Positions 1 through 11,579 are shown, counted from the first letter of the stretch. The stretch is 64,000 nt of DNA from Gambelia wislizenii (GCA_030847615.1 JAUMIR010000001.1:383576687-383640686); one strand, 5' to 3'. Made by a program: numbers and translations. Notes: generated from the letters alone by a model not told the origin.

Positions 1-282
1 GTTGTTGCCTCCATGTCTACTCCTTCCCTTCTCTCTGTGGGCTGTTTGTAGTTGTTTCTTGTATCTGCATCAGAACACCTCAAATAATTTTTAAATGGAG
101 GCATGCTTTCCTGAAGTGGTTAAATAGTTTGAAGGATCATTTTTCTCCTCTCTGAATTTTTAAATTTTAAGAGTTGTAGTGTTATTATGTAAAAGTGCCT
201 TTCCACTGATACACTATTGCGCTATAACTCTTTGAAAAAAATAAAAGGAAGGGGGAGAAAGAATCTTATTGTTCCAATATGT
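1..282. other. unassigned non-coding sequence
   Basis: AT-rich sequence with no recognisable coding, RNA or repeat feature. Nothing supported. Confidence 0.5.
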
Positions 283-650
283 ATCAGGGCTCATCTTCGT
301 GAGCCAAGATATGCTAGTTCCCAGCCCGCATATCCTGACTGTTGATCAGGCCATCCCTCTCCCATTCTCTCCACAAAATGGGCTGGAGTCCATTCAAGCA
401 CACCAGCCTATTGCTGCAGCCATCCCTCACTGTCTCGGAAGGCAGGAAGCCAGCTCACAACACCAAGGCCTCCTACATGTGACCGGTGTTGGTCATATGC
501 TACAGGACTCCTCCCTGCTTCAGAGACGGAAAGGGAGACAGGAGCAGCAGCAAGGGCCAGACTACCAGGACAGGCTCCTGCACACACGTAGAGTCTGATC
601 CATTCCTTCCTGGCAGGAACAGATTAAAAGAGGTTGTCAGGTATCAGCAT
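283..650 (+). repeat. unclassified interspersed repeat, copy 1
   Basis: This stretch matches the reverse complement of about 6880-7260. Shared blocks include 'gggctcatct', 'catatcctg', 'aggaagccagc', 'ctgcaggactcctcc'-like text and a common 'ccgttccttccc' region. The open frames here run through the repeat and do not resemble a known protein. The family is not identified; the other copy ends in a GG-type transposon terminus, so a DNA transposon is likely. Confidence 0.6.
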
Positions 651-1264
651 TCCCAAACTTATAGAAGACAAGCTTCAGGGTTCATCAGAAAGCTTTATTG
701 CCAGAAATTCAGGAATCATACAATACAAAGTTGTCACTGAGACCCTAACGGATACATTATAAGATAAAAGCATTTTATAATCAACAATATCTGTCAGGCT
801 GCTTAACTATTAGTTGTCCATCATCCACTGACACAAGGATTCCTTAAACTGAAAGTTACCATCTTTCCAGCATCTCTAGGCTTGAAACTAAACCCATTAA
901 TTGCAGATATCTTGTCTCCTTTCCCAAGCAAGCTGAAACACTTACCCATAAATCATTTCACTGCTACACAAACTGCTATGCACACTCTACCCCAAGGCCA
1001 CAGGTAAACTAATGAATATGGCAGGAGCAGGAGCCAAAAGGGACCGATCCTGACACAGGTTTCATTTTAAAACTAGCTATACCTGGTGTAACATACATAG
1101 TTATCTGCATATATAAAACACTTTGGTATGATTCTATGTTTCCATTCCCATTCTGCTGATTGGCTTAGAAAACATGTCAAGAGTACGATCACTTGATGCA
1201 TTAATATATAACCTTTCAAATGAACTATGATGGCTAATTTCATGCCGAGAGTCCCTCTGCCACC
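651..1264. other. unassigned non-coding sequence
   Basis: Mixed-composition sequence with no coding or repeat signature that I recognise. Confidence 0.5.
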
Positions 1265-1815
1265 GACATGCAACTGTGCATATACACAGACACACACACT
1301 CACACACAATGGTAGATACACACACACCACGCACACCAGGTTGTGAGAGCCCCATCATCACCATGCAACTGCATGTACACACACACATACCACACAACAC
1401 ACTACACTCACACACCATGTGTACCAGGACATGAGAGCCCCTCTGCTGCCACCATGCAACCACACGTACACACACACACATGTGCCAGGACATGAGAGCT
1501 CCTCCGCCACTGCCATGCAATTGCACAAACACACACAAACACCACACTAAACACATACACACACCATGTTACACACATACACACACCATGCACAGCAGGA
1601 TGAGAGAGCCCCTCTGCCACTGGCATGCAACTGCAAATATGCACACCACACTACACACCGCACATGCCAGGATGCAAGAGTCCCTTTGCTGCCACCATGC
1701 AACTGCACAAAAATGCAAGCACCCCATGCTACACACACTTCCTATACTACACACACACACTACATACACACCCATGATACACACACACACACACACAATC
1801 ACATGTGGCAGGATG
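1265..1815. repeat. CA-rich minisatellite
   Basis: A variable-length tandem array. Each unit has a GC-rich block ('gagagcccctctgccac', 'catgcaactgca') followed by a run of CA dinucleotides ending in 'caccatg' or 'acac'. Roughly seven to eight imperfect units are visible, each about 60-90 bp. The Cys/Val-rich open frames on both strands are by-products of the CA/TG runs. Confidence 0.85.
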
Positions 1816-1939
1816 TGAGAGCCCCTCCACTTCCATATTTAGAAAGGACTTGAAGTTTTCCACAGGTTTCCACCCCAAGGCCCAAGAGGAAGGAACTGCT
1901 ACAGACAGCACAGAAGGCCCAGCGTGAAGCTACAGACAG

Positions 1940-2335
1940 CACCCAGGACACAAGAAGCCCAAGGGGACAGGCATCACAGAAAGGCCCCAGTCCCCAGACC
2001 ACACAGAAAGGCCATAGGCTGCACAGAAAGGCCTCAGACCCCAGGCAGCACAGAAAGGTCCCAGACCCCAGGATGCACAGAAGGTCCTCAGGCCCCAGGC
2101 AGCACAGAAAGGCCCCAGGCAGCACAGAAAGTCAACTCCCCAGGCAGCACAAAAAGTCCCCAGGCTGGACAGAAAGGCCCCAGGCCTCTTGAAGCACAAA
2201 AAGGCTTCAGGCAGCACAGAAAGGCCCCAGGCCCCAGGCAGTCTTTGAAAGGTCCTAGGCAGCACAGAAAGGCCCCTGGCAGCACAGAAAGGCCCCTGGC
2301 ACAAAAAGGCCCTAGGCCCCAGGCAGCACAGGAAG
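1940..2335. repeat. GC-rich minisatellite (about 20-bp units)
   Basis: Repeated imperfect units of the form 'ccaggcagcacagaaaggcc', about 18 copies, some extended by a further 'ccccag'. Open frames on both strands encode repetitive low-complexity peptides and are not credible genes. Confidence 0.88.
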
Positions 2336-2469
2336 GTAGGACAGGAGGGAAAAGAAGAAAGAAGAGGGTGGGGGACACTGAAAGCAGCATTATTTTTCCC
2401 CGTGCATGCAGATTAAGATAGCAAGGGGAGCTGGCTGAGTATTTACTTACTGCAGCTCAACAGGCAAAG

Positions 2470-2760
2470 ATGTGGCTGTAGGCCAAGGAGGTGGTGCTGA
2501 AAAACACCCACAAGCTGCTGATTGGCCGGCCAATGGAGCACTACGATTGGTTGGGTATGTTTCCCAAGTGGCCAGTCAGCACACTGGGAATGGCAACATA
2601 GCCAAGAGAATTCTATATATAGATGTGGTAAAGGGCATTACCCCAGCCCACCCTGATCTGAGCTCTATATCTGCCTGGGGGTGGTGAGGACTGCCCAGAG
2701 CAGAATGGGGCAAAAGCCCTGTTTTGTCAAGACTGCGAGACTATAAAATGGGGTCAAGAC
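2470..2760 (+). promoter_or_regulatory. promoter-like cluster of CCAAT boxes and a TATA motif
   Basis: ATTGG at 2521-2525, CCAAT at 2530-2534 and ATTGG at 2546-2550 lie within 30 bp. A TATATATA motif follows at 2614-2621, about 65 bp downstream. This resembles a TATA-type core promoter such as an old retroelement LTR, but no coding sequence follows and no LTR partner was found. Function is inference. Confidence 0.3.
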
Positions 2761-3237
2761 AGAGTATCTTGCCTGTATAGACAAGCCCTCAGAATGAGAA
2801 AACAACAACAATTCATTTGAGGGTGGGAATAAAATGTTGCAGCTGATGACAGAAAATGCCAGAAAATAATCTGGGACAACATAAACATCATTGAGACAAT
2901 TTAAAAAACAAAAAAAGAACTACAGTGACAAATACTGTCTCCCTTCTGCTGCAGAGAGGTGGACAAGCTAAGACATTTGTTCCTTGGAATGGGCAAGAAT
3001 ATAGTCAGCTTTCCACAGTGGACATGGCCCATGATCACCTTGATCCAAGAACCAAGCATGCCTGGAGCCATTCCACCCAAATCCACATGTAAATAATTAA
3101 GAGATGCCTTAAAGGGATAGAAACATGCACCAATATTCTACATCAGTTACCTAGTTAAATATGCATAATTAACATGTCCTGGCCAGACACCCACCATTCA
3201 CCTTAACAGCCAGCAGATGGATTGGGAAGAGATATCT
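2761..3237. other. unassigned non-coding sequence
   Basis: No recognisable gene or repeat. Moderately AT-rich. Confidence 0.5.
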
Positions 3238-3409
3238 AGGGAGCCCTGGTGGTGCAGTGGTTAAATGCCAGTACTGCAAGCTCAATACTGCAAGTTCAAT
3301 CCCAGAGGGCTCCAAAGTTCACTCAGCCTTCTATCTTTTCGTAGGTCAATAAAATGAATACCCAGCTTGCTGGGGCAATTAGCTAACACACACTGGAAAC
3401 CACTTACCC
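3238..3409 (+). repeat. tRNA-derived SINE, 5' part
   Basis: Begins 'gagccctggtggtgcagtgg', an A-box-like tRNA head, followed by 'gttcaatccc', a B-box-like block. The unique part contains 'aaaatgaatacccagcttgc'. The same family occurs on the minus strand at 40482-40645. This copy is interrupted by the hairpin element at 3410-4752, and its 3' tail resumes after it. Confidence 0.8.
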
Positions 3410-4752
3410 GTATAGTCCGGTGTATGAGACTGGGCATATAAGATGACCCCTCAATTTTCAACTAAAAATCTAGGGTTTGGCATATATTCGCCATATAAGA
3501 CCACCCCCCCCCCAATTTGGCTGGCTGGCTGACTGGCTGGGGGAGCCTTGCCAGCTGATCCTCTTTGTTTCCCAACTCACGAGGATCTCCTCATGAGTTG
3601 GGAAAGCGAACAGGATCAGCTGGCAGGGCTCTCCCAGCCAGCCAGCCAGCCAGCCACCCACAACATTTGCCCCTCTTCCACCTTAGGTTGCTCCCCAAAG
3701 GGGGTGAAGGCAGAGAAGGGGGCCGAATGAAACCGGTTTGCCTCAGCCACTGCCCATTCCCTCCGTCTTCATTCCCTTTGCAAAGGAAATGAAGACAGAG
3801 GGGATGGGCGGCGTCCGTGGCAAACTGTGGCATTCACCCCTATCTTCCACCTTCCAGTCACCCTTGACTCGAAGGTGGAAGGGGCAAATATACCCAGTTT
3901 GCCTTGGCGGCTACCCATTCCCTCCATCTTCCTTCCCTTTGCGAAGGGAAGGAAGACGGAGGGAATGGGCAGCCACCAAGGCAAACCATGTCATTAGCCC
4001 CTCTCTTCAACCTTCCAGTCAAACTTGACTCGAAGGTGGAGGAAAGGGGCGAAAATGCCCAGTTTGTCTCGGCGGCCCTATTCCCTCCGTCTTGGCTCTC
4101 TTCCAAAGGGGAAGAGCCAAGATGGAGGGAACGGGGCCACCGAGGCAAACTGGGCATTTTCACCCCTTTCCCCCACCTTCCTTGAAGGTGGGGGAAAGAG
4201 GCGAATCTAGCAGTTTGCCTCGGCAGCCCCGCTTCCCCTGCCTTGGCCCCCTTCGGCAGAGAGCCAAGGTGGAGGGAATGGGGCCACCGAGGCAAACTGG
4301 GCATTTTCACCCCTTTCCCCCACCTTCCTTGAAAATGCCCAGTTTGCCTCGCCCCCCCTCCGTCTTGGCTCTCTTCCGAAGGGGACCAAGGTGGGGGAAG
4401 AGGAGGCGTCCACGGCAAACCGCTAGATTCACCCCTTTCCCCCACCTTCAAGGGGAACACACAGGTGATCGAGCGGCGGCCGTGGCAAACCACAACGTTC
4501 GCCTCCCTCCTCTGTGTTCGGTTGCTCCCCAAAAGGGAAGAAGGCAGAGGAGGGGGGAGAATCAACTGCTAAACACTTTGCCTCACCCCCTGCCCCATCT
4601 CCAGCCTCTTCGCTCCGTTTGCGAAGGTTGCGAAGAGGCAGGAGATCGGTAGGCAGGTGAAGCAAAGTATATCCGGCATATAAGACGACCCTCAATTTTG
4701 GAGGGTATTTTTGAGTGCTCAAAGGTCGTCTTATATGGCAGAATATACAGTA
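3410..4752. mobile_element. multi-hairpin non-autonomous DNA element
   Basis: Both ends carry 'catataagacgacc'-type blocks in inverted orientation (3443-3510 and 4668-4745), flanking a GC-rich interior. The interior is a chain of near-perfect palindromes: about 3521-3655, 3739-3815, 3903-3990, 4003-4040, 4064-4150, 4165-4200 and 4212-4300. Two hairpin modules alternate, one built on 'cattccctccgtctt' and one on 'ccaccttcc'. The element splits a SINE, showing it was mobile. Open frames of up to 235 codons cross the palindromes and are not credible proteins. No transposase is present. Superfamily is not assigned. Confidence 0.7.
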
Positions 4753-4876
4753 ATACTGTGTAGATGTGTAAATTGCTATTGCTTAAACAATTTGCAAGCT
4801 GCTTTGGGAGCCTTTGTGGCTGAAGAATGGGGTATAATTACCTAAAATAAATAAATAAATAAATAAATAAATAAAT
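4753..4876 (+). repeat. tRNA-derived SINE, 3' part, with AAAT tail
   Basis: Contains 'gcttaaacaatttgcaagc' and 'ggctgaagaatggggtata', matching the 3' half of the SINE at 40482-40645. It ends in an (AAAT)n microsatellite at about 4849-4876. With 3238-3409 it forms one SINE split by the hairpin element. Confidence 0.8.
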
Positions 4877-6173
4877 TTGTCTGATGATTGGGGGACTTGT
4901 GACATTGATCCTGCTTCTGATCATAACAGCCTTGCTCACTGGTGGGAGTGGGTTGGAAACATTATCCTTCTTGCCCCCCAATCATGCACTTCTTTCGCCC
5001 AATCTGGCTACTGGTTAAAGTGGACTGGCCAGGCATTTATGTAGTTTTGCAGTAAGACTACATAGTCTTACTGAATACAGAGCAGTTACAGTTGAATAAC
5101 TCTAGGCTACAAAACCATAACCACAATACTGAATGCTAGCCATGGTTTGTCAGAGCTGATTAAAGAGGTAGAATTGGAAGCATCTACTTTTGGTACTCCT
5201 TGGAGAAGAAGTTACCCTGGCCACTGACACCATCCATGCTGTGTTTCAATCCTGATAAACTATCCCTTACACTTCATTCTGGGTACTTTGAGGATGGAGT
5301 ACTAAGCCACAGGGTCAAGGATATCCAGAATTTTCCAGAAAATCTATGACTTCATAAGTTCTTCAAGAGAAGTCTTGCATTTGGAATGAAGCTCTGAATG
5401 TGTTCCAGATTCCAGGCTATAAACTAGCCAGTTATGTATATGTGTATTCACTGCAGAAGGGTGTTTTTTTTTTTTTTTTAAGAAAAGACTGGAAAGATTT
5501 TTCAGCCACATACATGCTCCCCCTTCAAACAGTGGATAATGCAGACCTTAGACAATGGTCCAAGACATATGGCTGGGAGAAGAACATGCCAATTTGTCTA
5601 TATTTAGTTAGTCTGTACTTTTTTCTGTTTTCTTTTCTTTCTTTCTTTCTGGTTGTTTGCATGTGATACGTTTAGTGAGCTTTTTTCTTGTTTTTACTAA
5701 CAGCCATCAAACACGAATGTGTTCTGCAAAACACAGTCCAACAATCAAATGCTAGTAAATCTGTACATTTCAGAACAAACCCTATGGAAGATGGCTTGGT
5801 TAGGCCTGATTGCCAAACATCCAGCTGAAATGTACATTATAAACTACAAATAATGGAGGGATTTGCACTTCAAACAAACCTTGTGCCTTTTCTGTTTCAC
5901 ACTTGTGATTGAATTTTGTCTCCAAGTTTGGCTTCCTCTTCAAACAATACTCTTTCAGTCTGCAAAAGGCTTGCAGAAGAAACATTTTTAAGCGTTTGTT
6001 TTAAAATGATTTCTAAGTTCTTGCCTCAGATTTTCAGGCTCCCTCAAGATCAACACCCAAGATTTTAATGTTTAAGTATGGGAGTTTTTAAGTACCGGTA
6101 TGTTTAAGTTGGTATTAGTCGACTGGTCATTGAGAGCAACTGATAAAAAAAAATACTGCCCTAATGTATGCTT
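4877..6173. other. unassigned non-coding sequence
   Basis: AT-rich, with a poly-T run near 5465 and a TTTC run near 5635. The 60-90 codon frames have no recognisable homology. Nothing supported. Confidence 0.5.
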
Positions 6174-6407
6174 AGAGCCAGTGTGGTGTAGTGGTTAGAA
6201 TGTTGGACTGCAACTCTGGGGACCAGGGTTCAAATCCTTGCTTGGCCATGGAAGCCCACTGGGTTACTTTGGCCAAGTCACATCCTGAAAGCAAAGGCAA
6301 CCTCCCTATAAACAAAACATTGCCAAGAAAACCCTATGATAGGTTCACCTTAGGGTTGCCATAAGTCAGCAACAACTTGAAAGCACACAGCAACAGCAAC
6401 AACATAT
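6174..6407 (+). repeat. tRNA-derived SINE with CAACA tail
   Basis: Starts 'agagccagtgtggtgtagtg' (A box) with B box 'gggttcaaatcc'. A middle block reads 'ttggccaagtcac', reminiscent of the CORE/MIR domain. The tail reads 'gttgccataagtcagcaac' and ends in CAACA repeats. A minus-strand copy lies at 9967-10203, and solitary tails of the same type at 9450-9516 and 40870-40912. Confidence 0.87.
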
Positions 6408-6731
6408 GCTTGGCATAATATACTTTAAAAACAAACAGGGGGTTCTCTTTTGCTAACAAGTACTTGTTACTATGTATTTAAGAGGTCATCTAGAAAAAAC
6501 AAAAACTTATTACCCTGTAAAACACTAACATAAAATTTAGAGCACAGGAAGTGTCCCGGAAAAAGGCATGCATAATTCCTCCAGAAGAGTTTTGCTGGGC
6601 ATAGAGGCTTTGGCCCTATTGGGCATTTGAATTAGAAGGGAACCAGAGAAGAATAAAGTGCTTTACCTTTGCATATGTAAAAAATCAGTTGTGTTGATCA
6701 GTGGGCCTAATGGCCTATATAGGAGTCTGTG

Positions 6732-7262
6732 GGCTTGCCTACATGGGCAATATACCCCATGTCTTAGAGCCCTGCAGTCCTGAAGATACAGACCTTTTGT
6801 CGCATTCTGCCCCTAAAGCAGTCCTCACTGCCTTCACAGTAGATACAGGGATCAGATGAGGCTAAGAGAGTAGGGCCCTTTACTGTGTTATTTTTAAATC
6901 CCTGGTTTAATCCATTCCCACTGGGAAGGAACGGATTGGGCTCTGTGTGTCCCCAGGAGCCCATCCCAGCATGCAGCCCTGTCATTGCAGCTGTTAGTCT
7001 TCTTTGCTCTCTCTGAAACAGGAAACAGTCCTGCAGCATGTGACCAAAGGGTCACATGTTGCAGGCTGGCTTCCTACCTTCTGGGACAGCCAGGGAGGTG
7101 GTGGTGGCTGCTGTGACAGGCCAGTGTGACTGACTGGACTCTGGTCCGTTTGGAGGCAGTAATGACGGAGGAACAGCCTGCATCCAGGATATGCTGGTGG
7201 GGAACCTGCTTATCCTGGCTGATGTAGATGAGCCCTGTGTAGATGTGTCTCATGGCACTAGA
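6732..7262 (-). repeat. unclassified interspersed repeat, copy 2
   Basis: The body from about 6880 matches the reverse complement of 283-650. The left end 'gggcttgcctacatgggcaa' has the GG-start and 'tacatgggcaa' core seen at the other MITE termini in this window, which suggests a DNA transposon. The opposite terminus was not found with confidence. Confidence 0.6.
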
Positions 7263-7470
7263 TTGCATTGTTCATTCCTTTTAGCATTCATATTAAAACA
7301 TTTTGTGCCACTAGACCTACTCATGATGCTGGCATGTACAACTCATTTAAGAAAGCATTAGACTGCCATTCTTTAAATCAACAGTAATGGAGCAGAAGAG
7401 GAGCATTGAGAACTGAAGAGAATGCACCTTCCACCTGGCAAGGAGGGAAAGTGAAGAGAGGCTAGAATCC

Positions 7471-8413
7471 GGGGGGTTGTTTAGACAGTGAAAACTCATC
7501 ATAGCCTGTGAGGAGAATACCCTTTGTCCCAATGAGATCCCACAGTGATTTGCCTTATTCATTAGGAAGAGGCCAAAAACTCCAATAGCTGCAGGGGAAC
7601 AGCCTTCATGACTTTTCCTGAGATTTTTAAAATAATGCACATTTCCGCCCATTTGGACAACTGATTCACTTCGCAACACTTTCTCGGCAAGGGCAGAAGT
7701 GGAAAGCTGATTGCTCAGAAGTGCGCAGGCAGTGGGCTTGCCGGCAATGAAGTGGTCAGAAGCACCATTTTTGAATTTTGTGTTGCCAATCGTGCACTTT
7801 TTTTTGCTGCACTGAGGTGACCAAACAGCTTTTTCAAGTGGAAGGTCATACTTGTGCACCTGCGCCTTTACTCTGCAGTAAAAAAAAAAAAAATACTGTG
7901 CAGCAGCGACAATTTGTTGAGAATAACACGAGTACTTCATTCTCGGTCACCATCTTGATTCACAGACATGGATGCATGTGAACTTCAAACACAAATAGCT
8001 TCTCATACTAGCAATTTTGCCAAAAGGACCATGGAGACAAATGAACGTTGCTGCGATTTTGCATTAACGCGCAGCAATCAGCATATCTTCTCCTCTAGGA
8101 GATTATAAGGTGCAGCAAAAACCATGTCAAAATTTTGCTAGAACAGGAATGGGCTCCATTATCAGACAACGTCATCCTCCAGCATTCTGGGGGTGTAGTG
8201 GCTGTCAGTAAGGTGTCCCTTTTTATTGGCAGGTTATCCCCATCAATAAAAAAGGGAAGCCTCGTCCGCAGCAGTGCTACAGCCCCGGAATGGCAGGACA
8301 CAGGCGTCTGGCAAGGTCACCCTTTCTGTTCTTCTAGTGATCTTATGACATGGTTGGGAACTCAATTTTTTGGCATATTCCCCCACATCTGATAATCTCA
8401 CTAGACAACCTCC
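7471..8413. mobile_element. GG-terminal MITE-like element
   Basis: The left end reads 'gggggttgtttagacagtga' and the right end, reverse complemented, reads 'ggaggttgtctagtgaga'. They form an imperfect terminal inverted repeat about 940 bp apart. An internal block, 'aacacgagtacttcattctc', recurs in the element at 19274-20318. No target duplication was found. Small hairpins occur inside, for example around 8214-8256. There is no transposase. Confidence 0.45.
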
Positions 8414-9449
8414 TGAAAAGGATTAGAGAAAAAATGAAAAGAAAGGACTTGGGAATGGCCACAGATATTCATAGCACTAATTAAAGGGCATGCCTAAAGA
8501 GCATTTAGAAACAAGGATTGGTGAAAAGGCAGTAGAAAGACCATGCACAGGATTTCTGTGCAATTTCTCTGTCACTGACTCTTCTGTCAGTGACAGTGCT
8601 CAGTTCAGTCTCAACTAAAGTTCTCAGTTCAGTCTCAATTAAAATAGGGGTGAAGAATTTCCACATGTTGGCTTACAGTGCTCTTCATCTCTAGGTACTG
8701 GCCATGCTGGTTCAGGCTGATGGGAGCTGGAAGTACAGAAACATCTGGAGAGTCACATGCTCCCCAGTCCCCTCAAATGGATGGGAAAGAGGAAACTGGG
8801 GAGACCTCTTCAATCCATGCATTTAAGATCAGCATCTGAGACCTTACTCTGTGTCCTCCCCCTGCCCTGATGTTGGGGGACACTAGTAGTAGGTCATGTT
8901 TTAGTTACAGCATCTATATTATGAAGTGTCCTTCTAAAGAAGGTCTGACCACCTACCGGTATATCTTGCCTTCCTGAAATCCATTTTTTTCTGGCCATGT
9001 GCATGAGTTGGTAATATTCGTATGTTTGTTTTTCTGCATTTGCTGGTATTTAAATTGCTCTTTTAAAGTGCTGTTGGTTAAAAAACAACCCAAAACAACT
9101 GTGCTTTCCACCCTGAATCCCAGCCTTAAGTACACATCTAATTGTTTTAAACAAGAAGAAAAATGCCATTGTTGGATCATTTCCAAGATCAGCTTGTGGA
9201 GTACCATCCTAAAAAATCTGTCTATGTTACCTCTCAGACATTGCCTCAAAAATATGTGACAACAGAGACTAGCCTGTACTTGAACAAATATGAAGTTTCA
9301 AGTCTTTGTTTCCAGTAAAAATTATGAAGTGTTCCATCATAAATCCTATTGGGTTAAGACAGAGAAATGTAGGATTATACATAACTGCCATTTTTCCTTT
9401 TGTGTTCTTTGGCAACAGAATCACTCACCTTTACCTCTTCTTTATTCGC
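8414..9449. other. unassigned non-coding sequence
   Basis: No recognisable gene. About 8680-8765 may be a degraded copy of the short repeat seen at 46940-47160. Confidence 0.45.
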
Positions 9450-9516
9450 ATTAGGTTTGCCATAAGTTGGAAATGATATGAAGGCACACAACAACACTTA
9501 AATAAATAAATAAATA
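9450..9516 (+). repeat. SINE 3' tail fragment
   Basis: Contains 'ggtttgccataagttggaaa' and 'ggcacacaacaaca', then an AAAT run. It matches the tail of the SINE at 6174-6407 without its tRNA head. Confidence 0.65.
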
Positions 9517-9966
9517 AAACATGGTCTTCCTGATTACGCAAGTGGCTGAAAACAAAGAGACTAATAAGAGATCCTGTAAAAAGCTTCTATGTCCATTTCT
9601 TTATTTAATTTAACTTTTCAATTTAGAAAGCACCTTTCACTCACAAAGGATCACGTAAGAGTCATTTAAGAATCTACCTAGCAACACAGCAGCATGGCTT
9701 GTGATTTAATAGGCATAGGAGTTCTGCTAACAAATCTCCCCCCCCCACCGTATTTTTTGTATTCTATCAGCTGCCTTTACATGGTAAAAGCAACAACAAA
9801 AAGGATACAGCACCTTCCCCACTCAAGGTGATATCAATTAGGACTAATTTCAAGTGATTAAACGGAAACCAGAGAAGGCATAATATGTTACAAAGAAAAG
9901 AACAAAAAGCTGTTTTCGTGACACCTGATGGGAAAAAAAATAGGTCCATTTCCATTTGGATCCTAA

Positions 9967-10203
9967 GTTGTTGTTGTGTGCCTTCGAGTCATTTCTGACT
10001 TATGGTGACCTTAAGGCAAACTGATCACAGGGTTTTCTTAGCAGAATTTGTGCAGAGGAGTCTTGCCTTAGCCTTCCTCAGAGGCTGAGAAAGCGTGACT
10101 TGCTCAAGGCCACCCAGTGGTTTTCCATGTCCGATCAGGGATTTGAACCCTGGTCCCCAGACTTGAAGTCCAACATTCAGATCACTACACCATGCTGGCT
10201 TTA
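9967..10203 (-). repeat. tRNA-derived SINE
   Basis: Reads on the minus strand from 'aaagccagcatggtgtagtg' through B box 'gggttcaaatccc' to a 'gtcaccataagtcagaaatg' tail ending in CAACAACAA. Same family as 6174-6407 and close to full length. It carries the same CORE-like 'ttgagcaagtcac' block. Confidence 0.87.
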
Positions 10204-10299
10204 AGCATATGTTAGGCAGTGGTGTTTTTTTTTAACCAGTTATTCTCTATTACCAATCCAGTAACACCAACTTAAACAGACTTAAACCCTCCCACACTT

Positions 10300-10372
10300 A
10301 AACACTCAAACCCTGGTCCCCAAGTGTCCTAGTCCAACACTCAAACCACTATACCATGCTGGCTTACCTGGA
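10300..10372 (-). repeat. SINE head fragment
   Basis: A 5' fragment of the tRNA-derived SINE family, with 'gccagcatggtatagtggtt' and 'accagggtttgag' on the minus strand. Truncated. Confidence 0.7.
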
Positions 10373-10489
10373 TCCTAAAAGTACCTGCAACAAAGAAGAG
10401 GTGTGTCTTTAGTTTAGATACTTGGTGCCATAACTGAAAGAGTTCTACTTCACATCCCTGTAAGGATGTAATCCTTCACTCTTTTTCTT

Positions 10490-10772
10490 CTCCAAGAAAG
10501 CAAGGGGTAATTTTTGCAATTTTCTTCCTATTGCAAGAAAGTATTTGAAAACGACAATGTTTTTGAAACCTATTTGCAATTCAACACTTATCCTGCACAA
10601 AATTTGCACATGGTTGTTTCGCAGATAAAACAGCCCTTTCTGCAGAGGAAGCAGTATCTTTTGTGCAGAAAATAATATCTTCTCATCAGGGTTCCTCAAC
10701 ACTTGAAAAACATTTTTTTCAGCCTTAATTTTTTTTTTTTTTTTTTTTGGTATATTGTTTCCATCCCTATCT
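10490..10772 (-). repeat. unclassified interspersed repeat (copy of 57690-58600 family)
   Basis: On the minus strand it reads 'gggatggaaacaatatacca', then a poly-A-like run, 'tgtttttcaagtgttgagg', 'tctgcagaaagggctgtttt' and 'aaccatgtgcaaattttgtg'. The same blocks in the same order occur at 57690-57930 and partly at 58380-58600 on the plus strand. Not classified. Confidence 0.65.
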
Positions 10773-10933
10773 GCATTCTAGGATAAAGTCATTTATTGGA
10801 AACCATCCATGAAGACAATTGCATTATGCATTTGAAGACAATAGCATAAATAAAGTAAATAAATCACTCCATCACAAAGTAAACAATCCCAGGGCTGGCC
10901 CTACCATTAGTGAGACTTTAGGTCTCAGGAGAA

Positions 10934-11570
10934 CATAGAATCATAGAATCATAGAGTTGGAAGAGACCTCAAGGGCCATCCAGTCCAACCCTCTGCCATG
11001 CAGGAATACACAATCAAATCATTCCCAACAGATGGCCATCCAGCCTCTGTTTAAAAACTTCCAAAGAAGGAGACTCCGCCACACTCCCAGGCAGTGTATT
11101 CCACTTCTGAACAGCTCTTACTGTCGGGAAGTTCTTCCTAATGTTTAGGTGGAATCTCTTTTCTGGTAGTTTAAACCCATTGCTCTGTGTCCTGGTCTCT
11201 GGAACAGCAGAAAACAAGCTTGCAACATCCTCAGTATGACATCCCTTCAAATATTTAAACATGGCTATCATGTCCCCTCTCAACCTTCTCTTCTCCAGAC
11301 TAAACATGCCCAGTTCCCTAAGCCACTTCTCATAGGGCATGGCTTCCAGAACTCCCACCATCCTGGTCGCACTCCTCTGGACACATTCCAGCTTCTCAAT
11401 ATCCTTCCTGAATTGTGGTGCCCAGAACTGGACACAGTATTCCAGGTAAGGTCTGACCAAAGCAGAATAGAGTGGCACTATTACTTCCCTTGATCTAGAC
11501 GCTATACTTCTATTAATACAGCCTAGAATTGCATTGGCTTTTTAGCTGCTGCATCACACTGCTGACTTGT
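10934..11570 (-). mobile_element. CR1 LINE 3' end, RT C-terminal fragment
   Basis: On the minus strand a 154-codon frame (11478-11014) carries the CR1-type reverse transcriptase tail, with motifs '[15 protein letters not shown]' and '[17 protein letters not shown]'. The 3' end at 10934 has the tandem 8-mer 'tcatagaa' typical of CR1 3' termini. The copy is 5'-truncated, the usual CR1 fate, and lacks the catalytic palm. Confidence 0.9.
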
Positions 11571-11579
11571 GTTCATAGT

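Noticed and set aside
1265..1815. CRISPR-like alternation of repeat and spacer
   Set aside because: The unit is a degenerate CA minisatellite with variable repeat parts, in a vertebrate genome.
1924..2421. 165-codon frame and its antisense partner
   Set aside because: Translation of a 20-bp minisatellite; the periodic peptide follows the DNA repeat.
3858..4652. Frames of 235 and 186 codons on opposite strands
   Set aside because: Both run through the palindromes of a non-autonomous DNA element; repeated peptides mirror the hairpin modules.
6174..6260. tRNA gene (A and B boxes present)
   Set aside because: The tRNA-like head continues into a SINE body and tail, and the same structure recurs at 9967 and, in another family, at 3238 and 40482.
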